Notes under the pieces: model-generated
Seen by the model: only the letters and a program-made list of their open reading frames with translations
Told to the model about the DNA's origin: nothing
Databases searched by the model: none
Assembly: GCF_014651135.1 (NCBI RefSeq)
Contig: NZ_BMWH01000004.1
Location: 339,228 to 403,227 of the forward strand
Direction: 5' to 3'
DNA from: Streptomyces echinoruber
GTDB lineage: Bacteria > Actinomycetota > Actinomycetes > Streptomycetales > Streptomycetaceae
Length of the DNA stretch: 64,000 bases
Position numbers and translations under genes: made by a program
Part shown: positions 39,722 to 48,565 of the stretch, piece by piece
How positions within the stretch are numbered: position 1 is the stretch's first letter
How the letters are laid out: the number at the start of each line of letters is the position of its first letter

Positions 39722-41062
39722 ATGACCGTCAACGACGATGTCCTGCTTGTCCACGGCGGAACCCCGCTGGAGGGCGAGATCCGTGTCCGCGGCGCGAAGA
39801 ACCTCGTGCCGAAGGCCATGGTCGCCGCCCTGCTGGGCAGTGAGCCGAGCCGACTGCGCAACGTTCCGGACATCCGCGACGTGCGGGTCGTGCGCGGCCT
39901 GCTGGAACTGCACGGGGTGTCGGTCCGCCCGGGTGACGAGCCCGGCGAGCTGGCGCTGGACCCGACGCACGTGGAGAGCGCGAACGTCGCCGACATCGAC
40001 GCGCACGCGGGCTCGTCGCGCATCCCCATCCTGTTCTGCGGGCCGCTGCTGCACCGCCTCGGCCACGCGTTCATCCCGGGCCTGGGCGGCTGCGACATCG
40101 GTGGCCGGCCGATCGACTTCCACTTCGACGTGCTGCGGCAGTTCGGCGCGGTCATCGAGAAGCGGGCGGACGGGCAGTACCTGGAGGCGCCCAAGGGGCT
40201 GCGCGGCGCGAAGATCCGGCTGCCGTACCCGTCGGTCGGCGCGACCGAGCAGGTGCTGCTGACGGCCGTCCTGGCCGAGGGCGTCACCGAGCTGTCCAAC
40301 GCGGCCGTCGAGCCGGAGATCGAGGACCTGATCTGCGTCCTGCAGAAGATGGGCGCGATCATCGCGATGGACACCGACCGCACGATCCGCATCACCGGTG
40401 TCGACAAGCTGAGCGGCTACACCCACCGCGCCATCCCGGACCGGCTGGAGGCCGCGTCCTGGGCGTCGGCGGCGCTGGCGACCGAGGGCAACATCTACGT
40501 CCGCGGCGCGCAGCAGCGGTCGATGATGACGTTCCTGAACACCTACCGGAAGGTGGGCGGCGCCTTCGAGATCGACGACGAGGGCATCCGCTTCTGGCAC
40601 CCCGGCGGCCAGCTCAAGTCGATCGCGCTGGAGACGGACGTGCACCCCGGCTTCCAGACGGACTGGCAGCAGCCGCTCGTCGTCGCCCTGACGCAGGCCA
40701 CGGGTCTGTCGATCATCCACGAGACGGTGTACGAGTCCCGGCTGGGCTTCACCTCCGCGCTGAACCAGATGGGCGCCCACATCCAGCTCTACCGCGAGTG
40801 TCTGGGCGGCATGGACTGCCGCTTCGGCCAGCGCAACTTCCTGCACTCCGCGGTCGTCTCGGGTCCGACCCGGCTGCAGGGCGCCGACCTGGTCATCCCC
40901 GACCTGCGCGGCGGCTTCTCGTACCTGATCGCCGCGCTCGCGGCCCAGGGCACCTCCCGCGTCCACGGCATCGACCTGATCAACCGCGGCTACGAGAACT
41001 TCATGGAGAAGCTCGTGGAGCTGGGCGCGAAGGTGGAACTGCCGGGCAAAGCACTGAGCTGA
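39722..41062 (+). CDS. murA: UDP-N-acetylglucosamine 1-carboxyvinyltransferase
   Basis: A 446-residue enzyme making the first committed step of peptidoglycan synthesis: transfer of enolpyruvate from PEP to UDP-GlcNAc in the cytoplasm. It has the RGAKN start of the fold (K26, N27) and the catalytic Cys in LGGCDIGGRPID (C124), which makes it potentially fosfomycin-sensitive. Full-length, ATG 39722. Its last 60 codons region is followed by an 86-bp duplication of the gene's 3' end. Confidence 0.95.
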   Translation: MTVNDDVLLVHGGTPLEGEIRVRGAKNLVPKAMVAALLGSEPSRLRNVPDIRDVRVVRGLLELHGVSVRPGDEPGELALDPTHVESANVADIDAHAGSSRIPILFCGPLLHRLGHAFIPGLGGCDIGGRPIDFHFDVLRQFGAVIEKRADGQYLEAPKGLRGAKIRLPYPSVGATEQVLLTAVLAEGVTELSNAAVEPEIEDLICVLQKMGAIIAMDTDRTIRITGVDKLSGYTHRAIPDRLEAASWASAALATEGNIYVRGAQQRSMMTFLNTYRKVGGAFEIDDEGIRFWHPGGQLKSIALETDVHPGFQTDWQQPLVVALTQATGLSIIHETVYESRLGFTSALNQMGAHIQLYRECLGGMDCRFGQRNFLHSAVVSGPTRLQGADLVIPDLRGGFSYLIAALAAQGTSRVHGIDLINRGYENFMEKLVELGAKVELPGKALS

Positions 41063-41222
41063 CCCAGCCGCCCTCACTCCGGCCCACAGCGACGCCCCGG
41101 CCGGGGGCCCGGGGGTTGTCCCCCGGACAGACACAGCATGGAGAAGCTCGTGGAGCTGGGCGCGAAGGTGGAACTGCCGGGCAAAGCACTGAGCTGACCC
41201 AGCCGCCCTCACTCCGGCCCAC
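41002..41222 (+). repeat. 86-bp perfect direct duplication of the murA 3' end
   Basis: Positions 41002-41087 and 41137-41222 are identical over 86 bp, offset 135 bp. The unit covers the last 20 codons of murA (from MEKLVELGAKVEL), the TGA and 25 bp beyond. The second copy could encode a 19-residue MEKLVELGAK peptide but has no ribosome site. Perfect identity indicates a recent event. Confidence 0.97.
41109..41126 (+). terminator. Small hairpin between the two murA 3' copies
   Basis: CCGGGGG (41109-41115) pairs with CCCCCGG (41120-41126) around TTGT. It is 47 bp after the murA stop. A possible weak terminator. Confidence 0.5.
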
Positions 41223-41287
41223 GGCCGGGGGCCCGCGTCCGGCAGAACAGGCCGTACGCGGGCGGCGGACGGGCGGCAGGCGTCGCA

Positions 41288-41334
41288 GACGCCAATGGGG
41301 CGGTCCCCGACGAGGGGACCGCCCCCTTGGCGTC
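41288..41334. terminator. Bidirectional terminator between murA and hupA
   Basis: A nearly perfect 20-bp stem: GACGCCAA + GGGGCGGTCCCC against GGGGACCGCCCC + TTGGCGTC, single unpaired bases between the two blocks, loop GACGA. It separates the convergent murA (+) and hupA (-) genes. Confidence 0.85.
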
Positions 41335-41406
41335 ACTGCGGCCCGGCGGGCCCGAAAGGTGCCCTGAGGGCCTCGTACGCCGTCCCGCGGCGTACGGGGG
41401 GCGAGG

Positions 41407-41688
41407 TCACTTGCCCTTGGCGGCTTCCTTGAGCTTGCTGCCCGCGGAGACCTTCACGCTGTAGCCCTCCGGGATCTGGATCGGCTCGCCGGTCTGCGGG
41501 TTCCGCGCCGTGCGAGCGGCACGCTTGGTGCGCTCGAACGTGAGGAAGCCCGGGATGGTGACCTTCTCGTCCCCCTTGGAGACGACATCGCCGACGATGT
41601 CGGCGAACGCGGCCAGCACGGCGTCGGCGTCCTTGCGGGTCACCTCGGCCCGGTCGGCCAGCGCGGCCACCAGCTCACTGCGGTTCAT
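41407..41688 (-). CDS. hupA: DNA-binding protein HU
   Basis: A 93-residue nucleoid protein. Typical HU landmarks: MNRSELVAALADRAEVT, the VTIPGFLTFER hinge, AARTARNPQTGE at the DNA-binding arm, and a Lys-rich C-terminus (AAKGK). It bends and compacts DNA as a dimer. ATG 41688 with GGGAG upstream. This is the short HU (HupA type), not the long Lys-tailed HupS. Confidence 0.93.
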   Translation of the reverse strand: MNRSELVAALADRAEVTRKDADAVLAAFADIVGDVVSKGDEKVTIPGFLTFERTKRAARTARNPQTGEPIQIPEGYSVKVSAGSKLKEAAKGK

Positions 41689-42208
41689 GTTGTTACTCCC
41701 GTGTTCTTCTTGCCATTGAGGCGTGCCACGCGGCGAAGCCGCATGTCGGGCACGGCGAAGCCGATGCTGCCAGGTTCCTCGGTGGGTCCCCGGCCCCGGG
41801 TCCCGTGGTCGGACCCCCGCGTCCCGGGGTCTCCCGGACGCGGTCCTGGGAAAGCATCCTGCCCCCACCTGCTGCGGGAAAGCCAATCCGGCACCCCCGT
41901 GAGGTGCGAGTACACCCGTGGGAGTCACACGAAGAGCGCCACGGCGCCGTGCGCGGTGACGCTCCGTCCGCTCCCGACGGCGCAGCGTCCGCTTCCGGTG
42001 GCGCGGCCCGGGGGCCCCGGGGCCCTGGCCAAGCCGCCACCTTAAGGGCGGGCCCGGCACGAGCGGGTGCGCGACGCGCCGGTGGCGGGCCGCCGTGGCC
42101 ATCATCACAGCCGCCCGGGGCGGGGTGCCCGCGGGGCGGCGGTGCGGCGAGGCCGGGCGCCGGCTCTCCGCCGGCCGCCCCCGGGCGCCGGCTCTCTCCG
42201 CCGGCGGC
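41689..42208. other. Upstream region of hupA / downstream of malic enzyme
   Basis: This 520-bp stretch has no supported gene. Directly after the malic enzyme stop (42157-42208) a roughly 26-bp GGGCGCCGGCTCTC..CCGCCGG block is present twice in tandem. The hupA promoter must lie in the 41,690-41,900 part, but I cannot name a consensus. Confidence 0.5.
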
Positions 42209-43633
42209 CTACGACGCCGTCGCCGACGCCCCCGCCGCCTTGACGGCCTCGCGCACCGCGCCGGCGACCGCTCCGGCGACCTTGTCGTTGAAGACGCTGG
42301 GCACGATGTAGTTCGGGTTCAGCTCGTCCTCGGTGACCACGCCGGCCAGGGCCTGGGCGGCCGCGAGCATCATCTCGGTGCTGACGGTGCGGGACTGGGC
42401 GTCCAGCAGGCCGCGGAAGACGCCCGGGAAGACCAGCACGTTGTTGATCTGGTTGGGGAAGTCGGAGCGGCCGGTGGCGACGACGGCCGCGGTCTGGCGG
42501 GCGACGGCCGGGTCGATCTCGGGGTCGGGGTTGGCGAGGGCGAACACGATGGCGTCGTCGGCCATGGCGGCCACGTCCTCGCCGTCGAGGACGTTGGGGG
42601 CGGAGACGCCGATGAAGACGTCGGCGCCGCGCACGGCCTCCTTGAGGGTGCCGGTGAGGTTCTCGGGGTTGGTGTTGTCGGCGATCCAGCGCAGCGCGGA
42701 GTCGGGCGCGGCGTCGACGAGGTCGGGGCGGCCGGCGTGGACGACGCCGTGGATGTCGGCGACAACGGCGTTCTTCACGCCCGCGGCGAGCAGCAGCCTG
42801 AGGATCGCGGTACCGGCCGCGCCGGCGCCGGACATGACGACGCGGACGCTGTGGATGTCCTTGCCGACGACGCGCAGGGCGTTGGTGAGGGCGGCGAGGA
42901 CGACGATGGCGGTGCCGTGCTGGTCGTCGTGGAAGACGGGGATGTCGAGGGCCTCGCGCAGCCGGGCCTCGATCTCGAAGCAGCGCGGTGCGGAGATGTC
43001 CTCGAGGTTGATGCCGGCGAAGCCGGGGGCGATGGCCTTGACGATCTCGACGATGGCGTCGGTGTCCTGGGTGTCGAGGCAGATCGGCCAGGCGTCGATG
43101 CCGGCGAACCGCTTGAACAGGGCCGCCTTGCCCTCCATGACCGGCAGGGCCGCCTTGGGGCCGATGTTGCCCAGGCCCAGCACCGCCGAGCCGTCGGTGA
43201 CGACGGCGACGGAGTTGCGCTTGATGGTGAGGCGGCGGGCGTCCTCGGGGTTGTCGGCGATGGCCATGCAGACGCGGGCCACACCCGGCGTGTAGACCAT
43301 GGACAGGTCGTCACGGTTGCGGATGGGGTGCTTGGACTGCATCTCGATCTTGCCGCCGAGGTGCATGAGGAACGTACGGTCCGAGACCTTGCCCAGCGTG
43401 ACGCCCTCGATGCCGCGGAGCTTCTCGACGATCTCCTGCGCGTGCGAGGTGGAGGTGGCCGCGATGGTGACGTCGATGCGGAGCTTCTCATGGCCGGACG
43501 CGGTGACGTCGAGGCCGGTCACCGAGCCTCCGGAGGACTCCACGGCGGTGGTGAGCTGCGAGACGGCGGTTCCGCTCGCGGGCACCTCCAGCCGAATGGT
43601 CATCGAGTAGGAGACGCTGGGCGCCGTTGCCAT
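42209..43633 (-). CDS. NAD-dependent malic enzyme with N-terminal ACT domain
   Basis: A 474-residue oxaloacetate-decarboxylating malate dehydrogenase: malate + NAD(P) to pyruvate, CO2 and NAD(P)H. Residues about 8-90 form an ACT-like regulatory domain (SMTIRLEVPASGTAVSQL). The catalytic part includes MVYTPGVARVCMAI, FHDDQHGTAIVVLAAL (metal and malate site) and the nucleotide-binding VVMSGAGAAGTAI. It is a short-type malic enzyme; the ACT domain suggests allosteric control. Upstream lies the inverted repeat GAACGTTTTGTTC at 43745. Confidence 0.93.
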   Translation of the reverse strand: MATAPSVSYSMTIRLEVPASGTAVSQLTTAVESSGGSVTGLDVTASGHEKLRIDVTIAATSTSHAQEIVEKLRGIEGVTLGKVSDRTFLMHLGGKIEMQSKHPIRNRDDLSMVYTPGVARVCMAIADNPEDARRLTIKRNSVAVVTDGSAVLGLGNIGPKAALPVMEGKAALFKRFAGIDAWPICLDTQDTDAIVEIVKAIAPGFAGINLEDISAPRCFEIEARLREALDIPVFHDDQHGTAIVVLAALTNALRVVGKDIHSVRVVMSGAGAAGTAILRLLLAAGVKNAVVADIHGVVHAGRPDLVDAAPDSALRWIADNTNPENLTGTLKEAVRGADVFIGVSAPNVLDGEDVAAMADDAIVFALANPDPEIDPAVARQTAAVVATGRSDFPNQINNVLVFPGVFRGLLDAQSRTVSTEMMLAAAQALAGVVTEDELNPNYIVPSVFNDKVAGAVAGAVREAVKAAGASATAS

Positions 43634-43744
43634 GGCCGACTTCCTCTGCTTTCACCGTTTCGCTGCGTGTAGCTGCGTGTTCGAGCGTTGTGCCGTCCGA
43701 TCGTCGCACCTACCGTCGAGTAGCTGGTAGCCGGGCCGTATTGC

Positions 43745-43757
43745 GAACGTTTTGTTC
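43745..43757. promoter_or_regulatory. Inverted repeat upstream of malic enzyme
   Basis: GAAC-GTTTT-GTTC, about 110 bp upstream of the malic enzyme start, in an AT-richer patch. A possible operator or part of the promoter. Confidence 0.4.
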
Positions 43758-43891
43758 ACGTGCCGGGGCGGCGAAGGAGGCGGGGAGAGAACGGCGGGAA
43801 CCGGCGGGAAAGCAGCGGGAAACCGGCAGGGGCCCGTGACTCCCACGAACCGAACCCCGTGCACACCCGCACACCCGCGCGCAACCGCACG

Positions 43892-43930
43892 TGAGGAGGC
43901 CCACGCCACCGCGTGGCGTGGGCCTCCTCA
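43892..43930. terminator. Strong 17-bp-stem hairpin
   Basis: TGAGGAGGCCCACGCCA (43892-43908) pairs perfectly with 43914-43930 around CCGCG. It lies between the helicase 3' end and the malic enzyme promoter area and would insulate the two leftward-transcribed genes. Confidence 0.8.
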
Positions 43931-44147
43931 TGCGTTCAGCGACACCGACCCGCCATGCTCGCCTCGCGGCAAGTGGTCGCTCGAAGCGACAAAGGTTGGG
44001 CCCGGGGGCTTGGATCGGGCCGGTGCCACACCCAGGCTAACAAACCGATCCGGTAAGGCCATTCCCGTACCGGATGTTCATTTCCGGGGCCATCGGGATA
44101 ACGCCCTGTCCGCTTCAGGCCGGCAGCAGTCCGGCTGCAGTCCCGCC

Positions 44148-46481
44148 TCAGTCCCGCAGCAGATCCGGCACCCCGTCCGCGTCGGGTTCGTCCCGTTCGC
44201 CCGAGACGACGGTCAGTTGCTGCGTGGCCCGGGTGAGGGCGACGTACAGCACGCGCAGCCCGGCGGGGGACTCGTCGGCGATCTCGGCCGGGGAGACGAC
44301 GACCGTGGCGTCGTACTCCAGGCCCTTGGCCTCCAGGCTGCCGAGGGCGACGACGCGGTCCCCGAGCCCGGCGAGCCAGCGGGCGGCCTCCGCGCGGCGG
44401 TTCATGGCGACGACGACGCCGACGGTGCCCTCGACCTGTTCCAGCAGGCGGGCGGCCTCCGCGCGCACCGTGTGCTCCAGCGAGTCCCCGGCGACGGCGA
44501 AGCGGGGCGTCACGCCGGTGCTGCGGACGGCGGTGGGGGGTTCGGTGCCGGGCATGGCCAGGGCGAGGACCTTGGCGGCGAGGTCGGCGATCTCGGCGGG
44601 GTTGCGGTAGTTGACGGTGAGCCGGAAGCGGCGGCCGCGCGGCGACAGGCCCGGCGGGCCCGCCTTGACGGGGTGGTGGCGGACGCCGAGGGCCTCGTCG
44701 CGGGCCGCGGCGGCCTCGTCGGGGTCGGACCAGGAGGACTGGGCCGGGTCGCCGACGATCGTCCAGGTGGCCTGCCGGCCGCGCCGGCCCACCATGCGCC
44801 ACTGCAGGGGCGTGAGGTCCTGCGCCTCGTCGACGATGACGTGGGCGTACTCGGTGCGCTCGCGCGCCAGCCGCTCGGCGCGCTCGCGCTGCGACTCCTC
44901 GCGCACCGGCATCAGCTCCTCCAGGCCGGTGAGCTGGTCGAGCGGGTCGATCTCGCGTCTGCGGCGCGGCCGGGCCGGCGTGCCGAGGATCGCCTGGAGC
45001 TCGTCGAGCAGCGCGATGTCGTGCACGGAGTAGCCCTCCCGCCGCAGCGAGCGGGCCACCCTGCGGACCTCGGCGGGGGTCAGCACGCGCCGGGACCAGC
45101 GGCCCAGCCGTTTCTCGTCGGCCATCGCGGCCAGCACGGCCCGCGGGGTCAGTTCGGGCCACCACGCGTCGAGGAACTCGGTGAAGGCGTCCTCGCCGGT
45201 GACGTCCTCGTCGAAGGAGGAGCGCAGTTCGGCGGCGAGTTCCGGGTCGTCGTGCCGGGCGGCCGCTCCGGACTTCTCCCACAGGGCGTCCAGCAGCAGT
45301 TTGCGGGCGCGCGGGCGCAGCAGGTTGACGGGTGCGGTGCCGCCGAGGGCCGTGTGGCGCACCCGCTCCAGTTCCTCGGCCTCGAGTTCGAGCCGCCGGC
45401 CGAAGGCGACGACCCGCAGCCGGGTCGGCGAATCGTTCAGCTCCAGCGCTCCGCGCGCGGCCTTGCGCAGCACCTTCAGCATGCGCAGGGAGCCCTTGAC
45501 GCGGGCGGTGGACGGGGAGTCGTAGAGCGTGGCCTCCACCCCGACCGTCTCGTGCGCGAGCGAGCCGAGCGCACGGATGGCGACCTGCCCCTCCTCCCCC
45601 AGCGACGGCAGCACGCCCTCGGTGTAGGAGACCAGCAGCGGTGTCGGGGAGACGATCAGGATGCCGCCCGCGTAGCGGCGCCGGTCCTGGTAGAGCAGGT
45701 ACGCCGCCCGGTGCAGGGCGACGGCCGTCTTGCCGGTGCCGGGGCCGCCCTCGACGTACGTCACCGAGGCGGCGGGGGCGCGAATCACGCGGTCCTGCTC
45801 GGCCTGGATGGAGGCGACGATGTCCCGCATGGTGTGCGTGCGGGCCCGGCCCAGCGCGGCCATCAGGGCGCCGTCGCCGATGACGGCCAGTTCCCGTCCG
45901 TCCAGGTAGGCCTTGATCTCCGGGCGCATCAGGTCGTCCTCGACGCCGAGGACGCGCCGTCCCTTGGAACGGATGACGCGGCGCCGCACGACCCGCCCGG
46001 GGGCGACCGGCGTGGCGCGGTAGAAGGGGGCCGCGGCCGGCGCGCGCCAGTCGATGACCAGCGGCGCGTAGTTCTCGTCGAGGACGCCGATGCGGCCGAT
46101 GTGCAGGGTCTCGGCGATGTCGGCGGTGCCGTCCTCGCGCACCGCGCCCTCGGCGGGCTCGACGGCGGTGTACGCGCCGTCCGGGCCCTTCTTGCCGTCC
46201 TTGCCGCGCAGCAGGTCGATGCGGCCGAAGAGGAAGTCCTCGAACTCGTTGTTCAGCCGGCTCAGGTGCAGGCCCGCCCGGAAGACCTGCGCGTCCCGCT
46301 CGGCCAGCGCGCCGGGCGTGCCGACCTGGCCGCGCCGGACGGCGTCCTGCAGGAGGAACTCCGCCTCGTGGATCTTCTCCTCCAGGCGGCGGTACACCCG
46401 GTCGAGGTGTTCCTGTTCGACGCTGATCTCGCGGTCGCGTACGGAGTCGTGTACGTCGGCCTGCCGAGCCTGTGCGGCCAC
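44148..46481 (-). CDS. HelD-like UvrD/Rep-family helicase (RNA-polymerase-associated)
   Basis: A 777-residue protein, GTG 46481. It has an N-terminal long helical region (EQEHLDRVYRRLEEKIHEAEFLL, the secondary-channel arm in HelD proteins), Walker A GGPGTGKTAVALHRAAYLLY (about 243-262), DEAQDLTPLQWRMV (Walker B), and SLEAKGLEYD, YVALTRATQQL near the C-terminus. HelD proteins strip stalled RNA polymerase from DNA, and Streptomyces relatives give rifamycin tolerance. I see no 19-bp rifamycin-associated inverted repeat upstream, so rifamycin induction is not supported here. Confidence 0.85.
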   Translation of the reverse strand: MAAQARQADVHDSVRDREISVEQEHLDRVYRRLEEKIHEAEFLLQDAVRRGQVGTPGALAERDAQVFRAGLHLSRLNNEFEDFLFGRIDLLRGKDGKKGPDGAYTAVEPAEGAVREDGTADIAETLHIGRIGVLDENYAPLVIDWRAPAAAPFYRATPVAPGRVVRRRVIRSKGRRVLGVEDDLMRPEIKAYLDGRELAVIGDGALMAALGRARTHTMRDIVASIQAEQDRVIRAPAASVTYVEGGPGTGKTAVALHRAAYLLYQDRRRYAGGILIVSPTPLLVSYTEGVLPSLGEEGQVAIRALGSLAHETVGVEATLYDSPSTARVKGSLRMLKVLRKAARGALELNDSPTRLRVVAFGRRLELEAEELERVRHTALGGTAPVNLLRPRARKLLLDALWEKSGAAARHDDPELAAELRSSFDEDVTGEDAFTEFLDAWWPELTPRAVLAAMADEKRLGRWSRRVLTPAEVRRVARSLRREGYSVHDIALLDELQAILGTPARPRRRREIDPLDQLTGLEELMPVREESQRERAERLARERTEYAHVIVDEAQDLTPLQWRMVGRRGRQATWTIVGDPAQSSWSDPDEAAAARDEALGVRHHPVKAGPPGLSPRGRRFRLTVNYRNPAEIADLAAKVLALAMPGTEPPTAVRSTGVTPRFAVAGDSLEHTVRAEAARLLEQVEGTVGVVVAMNRRAEAARWLAGLGDRVVALGSLEAKGLEYDATVVVSPAEIADESPAGLRVLYVALTRATQQLTVVSGERDEPDADGVPDLLRD

Positions 46482-46720
46482 CGGGCCCCCTTCTGACGTG
46501 CTGAGCAGCCGTCCACCGTACGCGAAGGGGGGCCCGGGAGGCTACGGGTGGCCGGGGCACGTCTCTTCCGGGCCGCTTCAGGCGGGTGGGGACGCCCGGC
46601 CCGCGCGGCCCGAAACGCTTTACGCGGGGGCGCCCGGCCGCGTCACCGGCGACCGCCGACTCCCCCGCGCTTTCACGGCTTTCGCGCTTTTCGCAGCTTC
46701 TGCGCGCTTCTCAACTCCCG

Positions 46721-46792
46721 CACCTTTGACACCTTTGACGCATTTAGCACCTTCGGCGCCTTTGGTGCCTTTGGTGCCTTTGGTGCTTCGGC
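46721..46792. repeat. 9-bp tandem repeat, eight units
   Basis: Eight 9-bp units (GCACCTTTG, ACACCTTTG, ..., GTGCCTTTG, GTGCTTCGG) lie between the anti-sigma factor 3' end and the helicase start. The rest of the 46482-46828 gap shows no gene. Confidence 0.9.
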
Positions 46793-46828
46793 GGCCCGTT
46801 CCGGAAGGCGGGCCTCAGGCGTCGGGCC

Positions 46829-47659
46829 TCAGGCGTCGACCTCCACCAGCTTCTTCCCGTCGAAGGTCATGACCTCGAAGTGGTCGATCTGGTTGGGGGT
46901 GAAGGCGGCGCCGCCCTGGGCGTAGAGCGGTTGCTTCGCCTCCTCCGTCTTGGCGTTCGGGATGCCGTAGCCCTGGGCCGGCACGGACCAGGAGGTCATC
47001 GTCTCGCGCTCGCCGTTCTTGCCGACGGCGATCAAGGAGCACTTCAGCGGGCCCTTGACGTTGCTGAGCTGCACGACGCCCCAGGTGCCCCAGTCCTTCT
47101 GCGCCATGGCCACGGTCGCCGTGACCTTGGTGCCCGCGTCGGTGGCCGTGACCTTGTCCGGCATCGACTCGAAGGCGGACTTGGCGGGGGCCGCCAGCGG
47201 CGTGGCGGTCTGCCCCGAGTCGCCGCCGCTGGTCGCCATGACGGCCACCGGGCCGCCGACGATCAGCGCGGCCGCGGCCGCGACCAGGTAGAAGGAGCGG
47301 CGCCGCTTCTGCGCGCGCTTCTCGGCGACCTCGTCGACGAGCTTCTCCACCAGCCGCGGGCTGGGCCTGGCGGACAGCGACTCGCCGAGGGCGGGGGTGC
47401 CGCCGTCGGGCATGTCGGCGAGCGCGGCGAGCATCGGCTCCAGGCCGGCCAGCTCGTCCAGTTGCTGGGCACACCACTCGCAGCCGGCGAGGTGCGCCTC
47501 GAAAGCGGTTGCTTCGGCGTCGTCGAGGATGCCGAGGGCGTAGGCGCCGACGGTCTCGTGCTCGTTCGGGACCGGTGATCCCTGCATGGGCCGCATGGGT
47601 CCAGACATACCCGGACCACCCGCACCGAACCCCTGATGTCCCCCGTATCCATTCATCAC
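46829..47659 (-). CDS. rsuA: Membrane-bound zinc anti-sigma factor
   Basis: A 276-residue protein whose ATG overlaps the sigma gene stop. Residues about 33-75 form a zinc anti-sigma domain with HLAGCEWC (the HxxxCxxC motif). Arg/Lys-rich KRAQKRRR precedes one transmembrane helix (FYLVAAAAALIVGGPVAVMA, about 123-142). The exterior domain (anti-sigma K type, RskA C-terminal-like) includes KDWGTWGVVQLSN. It should hold the ECF sigma factor at the membrane until a signal triggers release. Symbol from synteny with S. coelicolor sigU-rsuA; not proven. Stop codon lies in a 14-bp duplication. Confidence 0.85.
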   Translation of the reverse strand: MMNGYGGHQGFGAGGPGMSGPMRPMQGSPVPNEHETVGAYALGILDDAEATAFEAHLAGCEWCAQQLDELAGLEPMLAALADMPDGGTPALGESLSARPSPRLVEKLVDEVAEKRAQKRRRSFYLVAAAAALIVGGPVAVMATSGGDSGQTATPLAAPAKSAFESMPDKVTATDAGTKVTATVAMAQKDWGTWGVVQLSNVKGPLKCSLIAVGKNGERETMTSWSVPAQGYGIPNAKTEEAKQPLYAQGGAAFTPNQIDHFEVMTFDGKKLVEVDA

Positions 47660-48213
47660 GCCGTCACCCCCCGCTCCTCCAGTGCCAGCTTCATCGAACG
47701 CAGGGCGTAGAACACCCGGGAGCGGACGGTTCCGCTGGGAATGCCCAGCTTCTCGGCCGCCTCATTGACGGTACGCCCTTTGAAGTACGTCTCGACGAGC
47801 ACCTCCCGGTGGGCAGGGGTCAGGTCGTCGAGCGCGTCCGACAGCGTCATGAGCCACAGCGCCTTGTCGATCTCGTCCTCCGCGGGGATGACCTCCAGCG
47901 GCGACGGATCGACCTCCTGCGGCCGGGCCTGCCGGCTGCGGTGGCCGTCGATGACGATGCGCCGGGCGACCGTCACCAGCCAGGGGCGTACCGAACCGGT
48001 TGCTCTGTTGAGCTGACCGGCGTTCTTCCAGGCACGGATGAGCGTTTCCTGCACCACGTCCTCGGCGCGCTGCCGGTCGCCGGCGACGAGACGCAGTACG
48101 TACGCGAGCAGGGGGCCGGCGTGCTCGCGGTACAGGGCACGCATCAGCTCCTCGTCAGGTTCCGAGGGCTGAGACATGCGATGTCGGGCCCTCGATCCAC
48201 GTTCTTTGGCCAC
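47656..48213 (-). CDS. sigU: ECF sigma factor, SigU-like
   Basis: 185 residues. Region 2: LYREHAGPLLAYVLRLVAGDRQRAEDVVQETLIRAWKN; region 4: LTPAHREVLVETYFKGRTVNEAAEKLGIPSGTVRSRVFYALR. GTG 48213 has AAGGA 7 bases upstream; a start at ATG 48177 (173 residues) is the alternative. Directly followed by its anti-sigma factor. In S. coelicolor SigU affects differentiation and secretion; the assignment here rests on memory of gene order. Confidence 0.85.
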   Translation of the reverse strand: MAKERGSRARHRMSQPSEPDEELMRALYREHAGPLLAYVLRLVAGDRQRAEDVVQETLIRAWKNAGQLNRATGSVRPWLVTVARRIVIDGHRSRQARPQEVDPSPLEVIPAEDEIDKALWLMTLSDALDDLTPAHREVLVETYFKGRTVNEAAEKLGIPSGTVRSRVFYALRSMKLALEERGVTA

Positions 48214-48510
48214 GACGGCATCCTTGCGCACGCCCACCTCCGGTGTCCGGGGGTTCCCCCAGTCAGTCGCTCGCCCATGCGGTACGGAAACCGGGTGCCG
48301 GATGTTCAAACGGAGGTGACAGTTTTCACGGGGGTGACGTGACGAGGGGGACATGGGTGCACATTCCCGCCGCGCACTCTTTACATTTCCGACACGTCGC
48401 CCAAGACCGCAGCCCTTTCCCCCGCGGGACCGCGGGGAAAAGAGGTGTAGCGGAAATCACGTTCTCGGTGACCGTACAGAAAGGACATAGGGGATTCGGG
48501 CCCTGCCCCG

Positions 48511-48565
48511 AGTGATCGTCTCTCAGGTGATCCCCCCTCAAGTGATCGTCTCAAGTGATCGTCTG
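48511..48565. repeat. Tandem repeats across the CGNR gene stop
   Basis: GACGATCACTTGA (minus strand, 13 bp) occurs twice, followed by two diverged copies. The gene's last codons TIT and its TGA are inside the repeat. Confidence 0.85.

Noticed and set aside
41137..41195. Real 19-residue peptide gene in the second murA tail
   Set aside because: It is an exact copy of the murA end and lacks a ribosome site.
46482..46560. Rifamycin-associated element upstream of the HelD-like gene
   Set aside because: No GGGGCTTGC/GCAAGCCCC-like palindrome is present.
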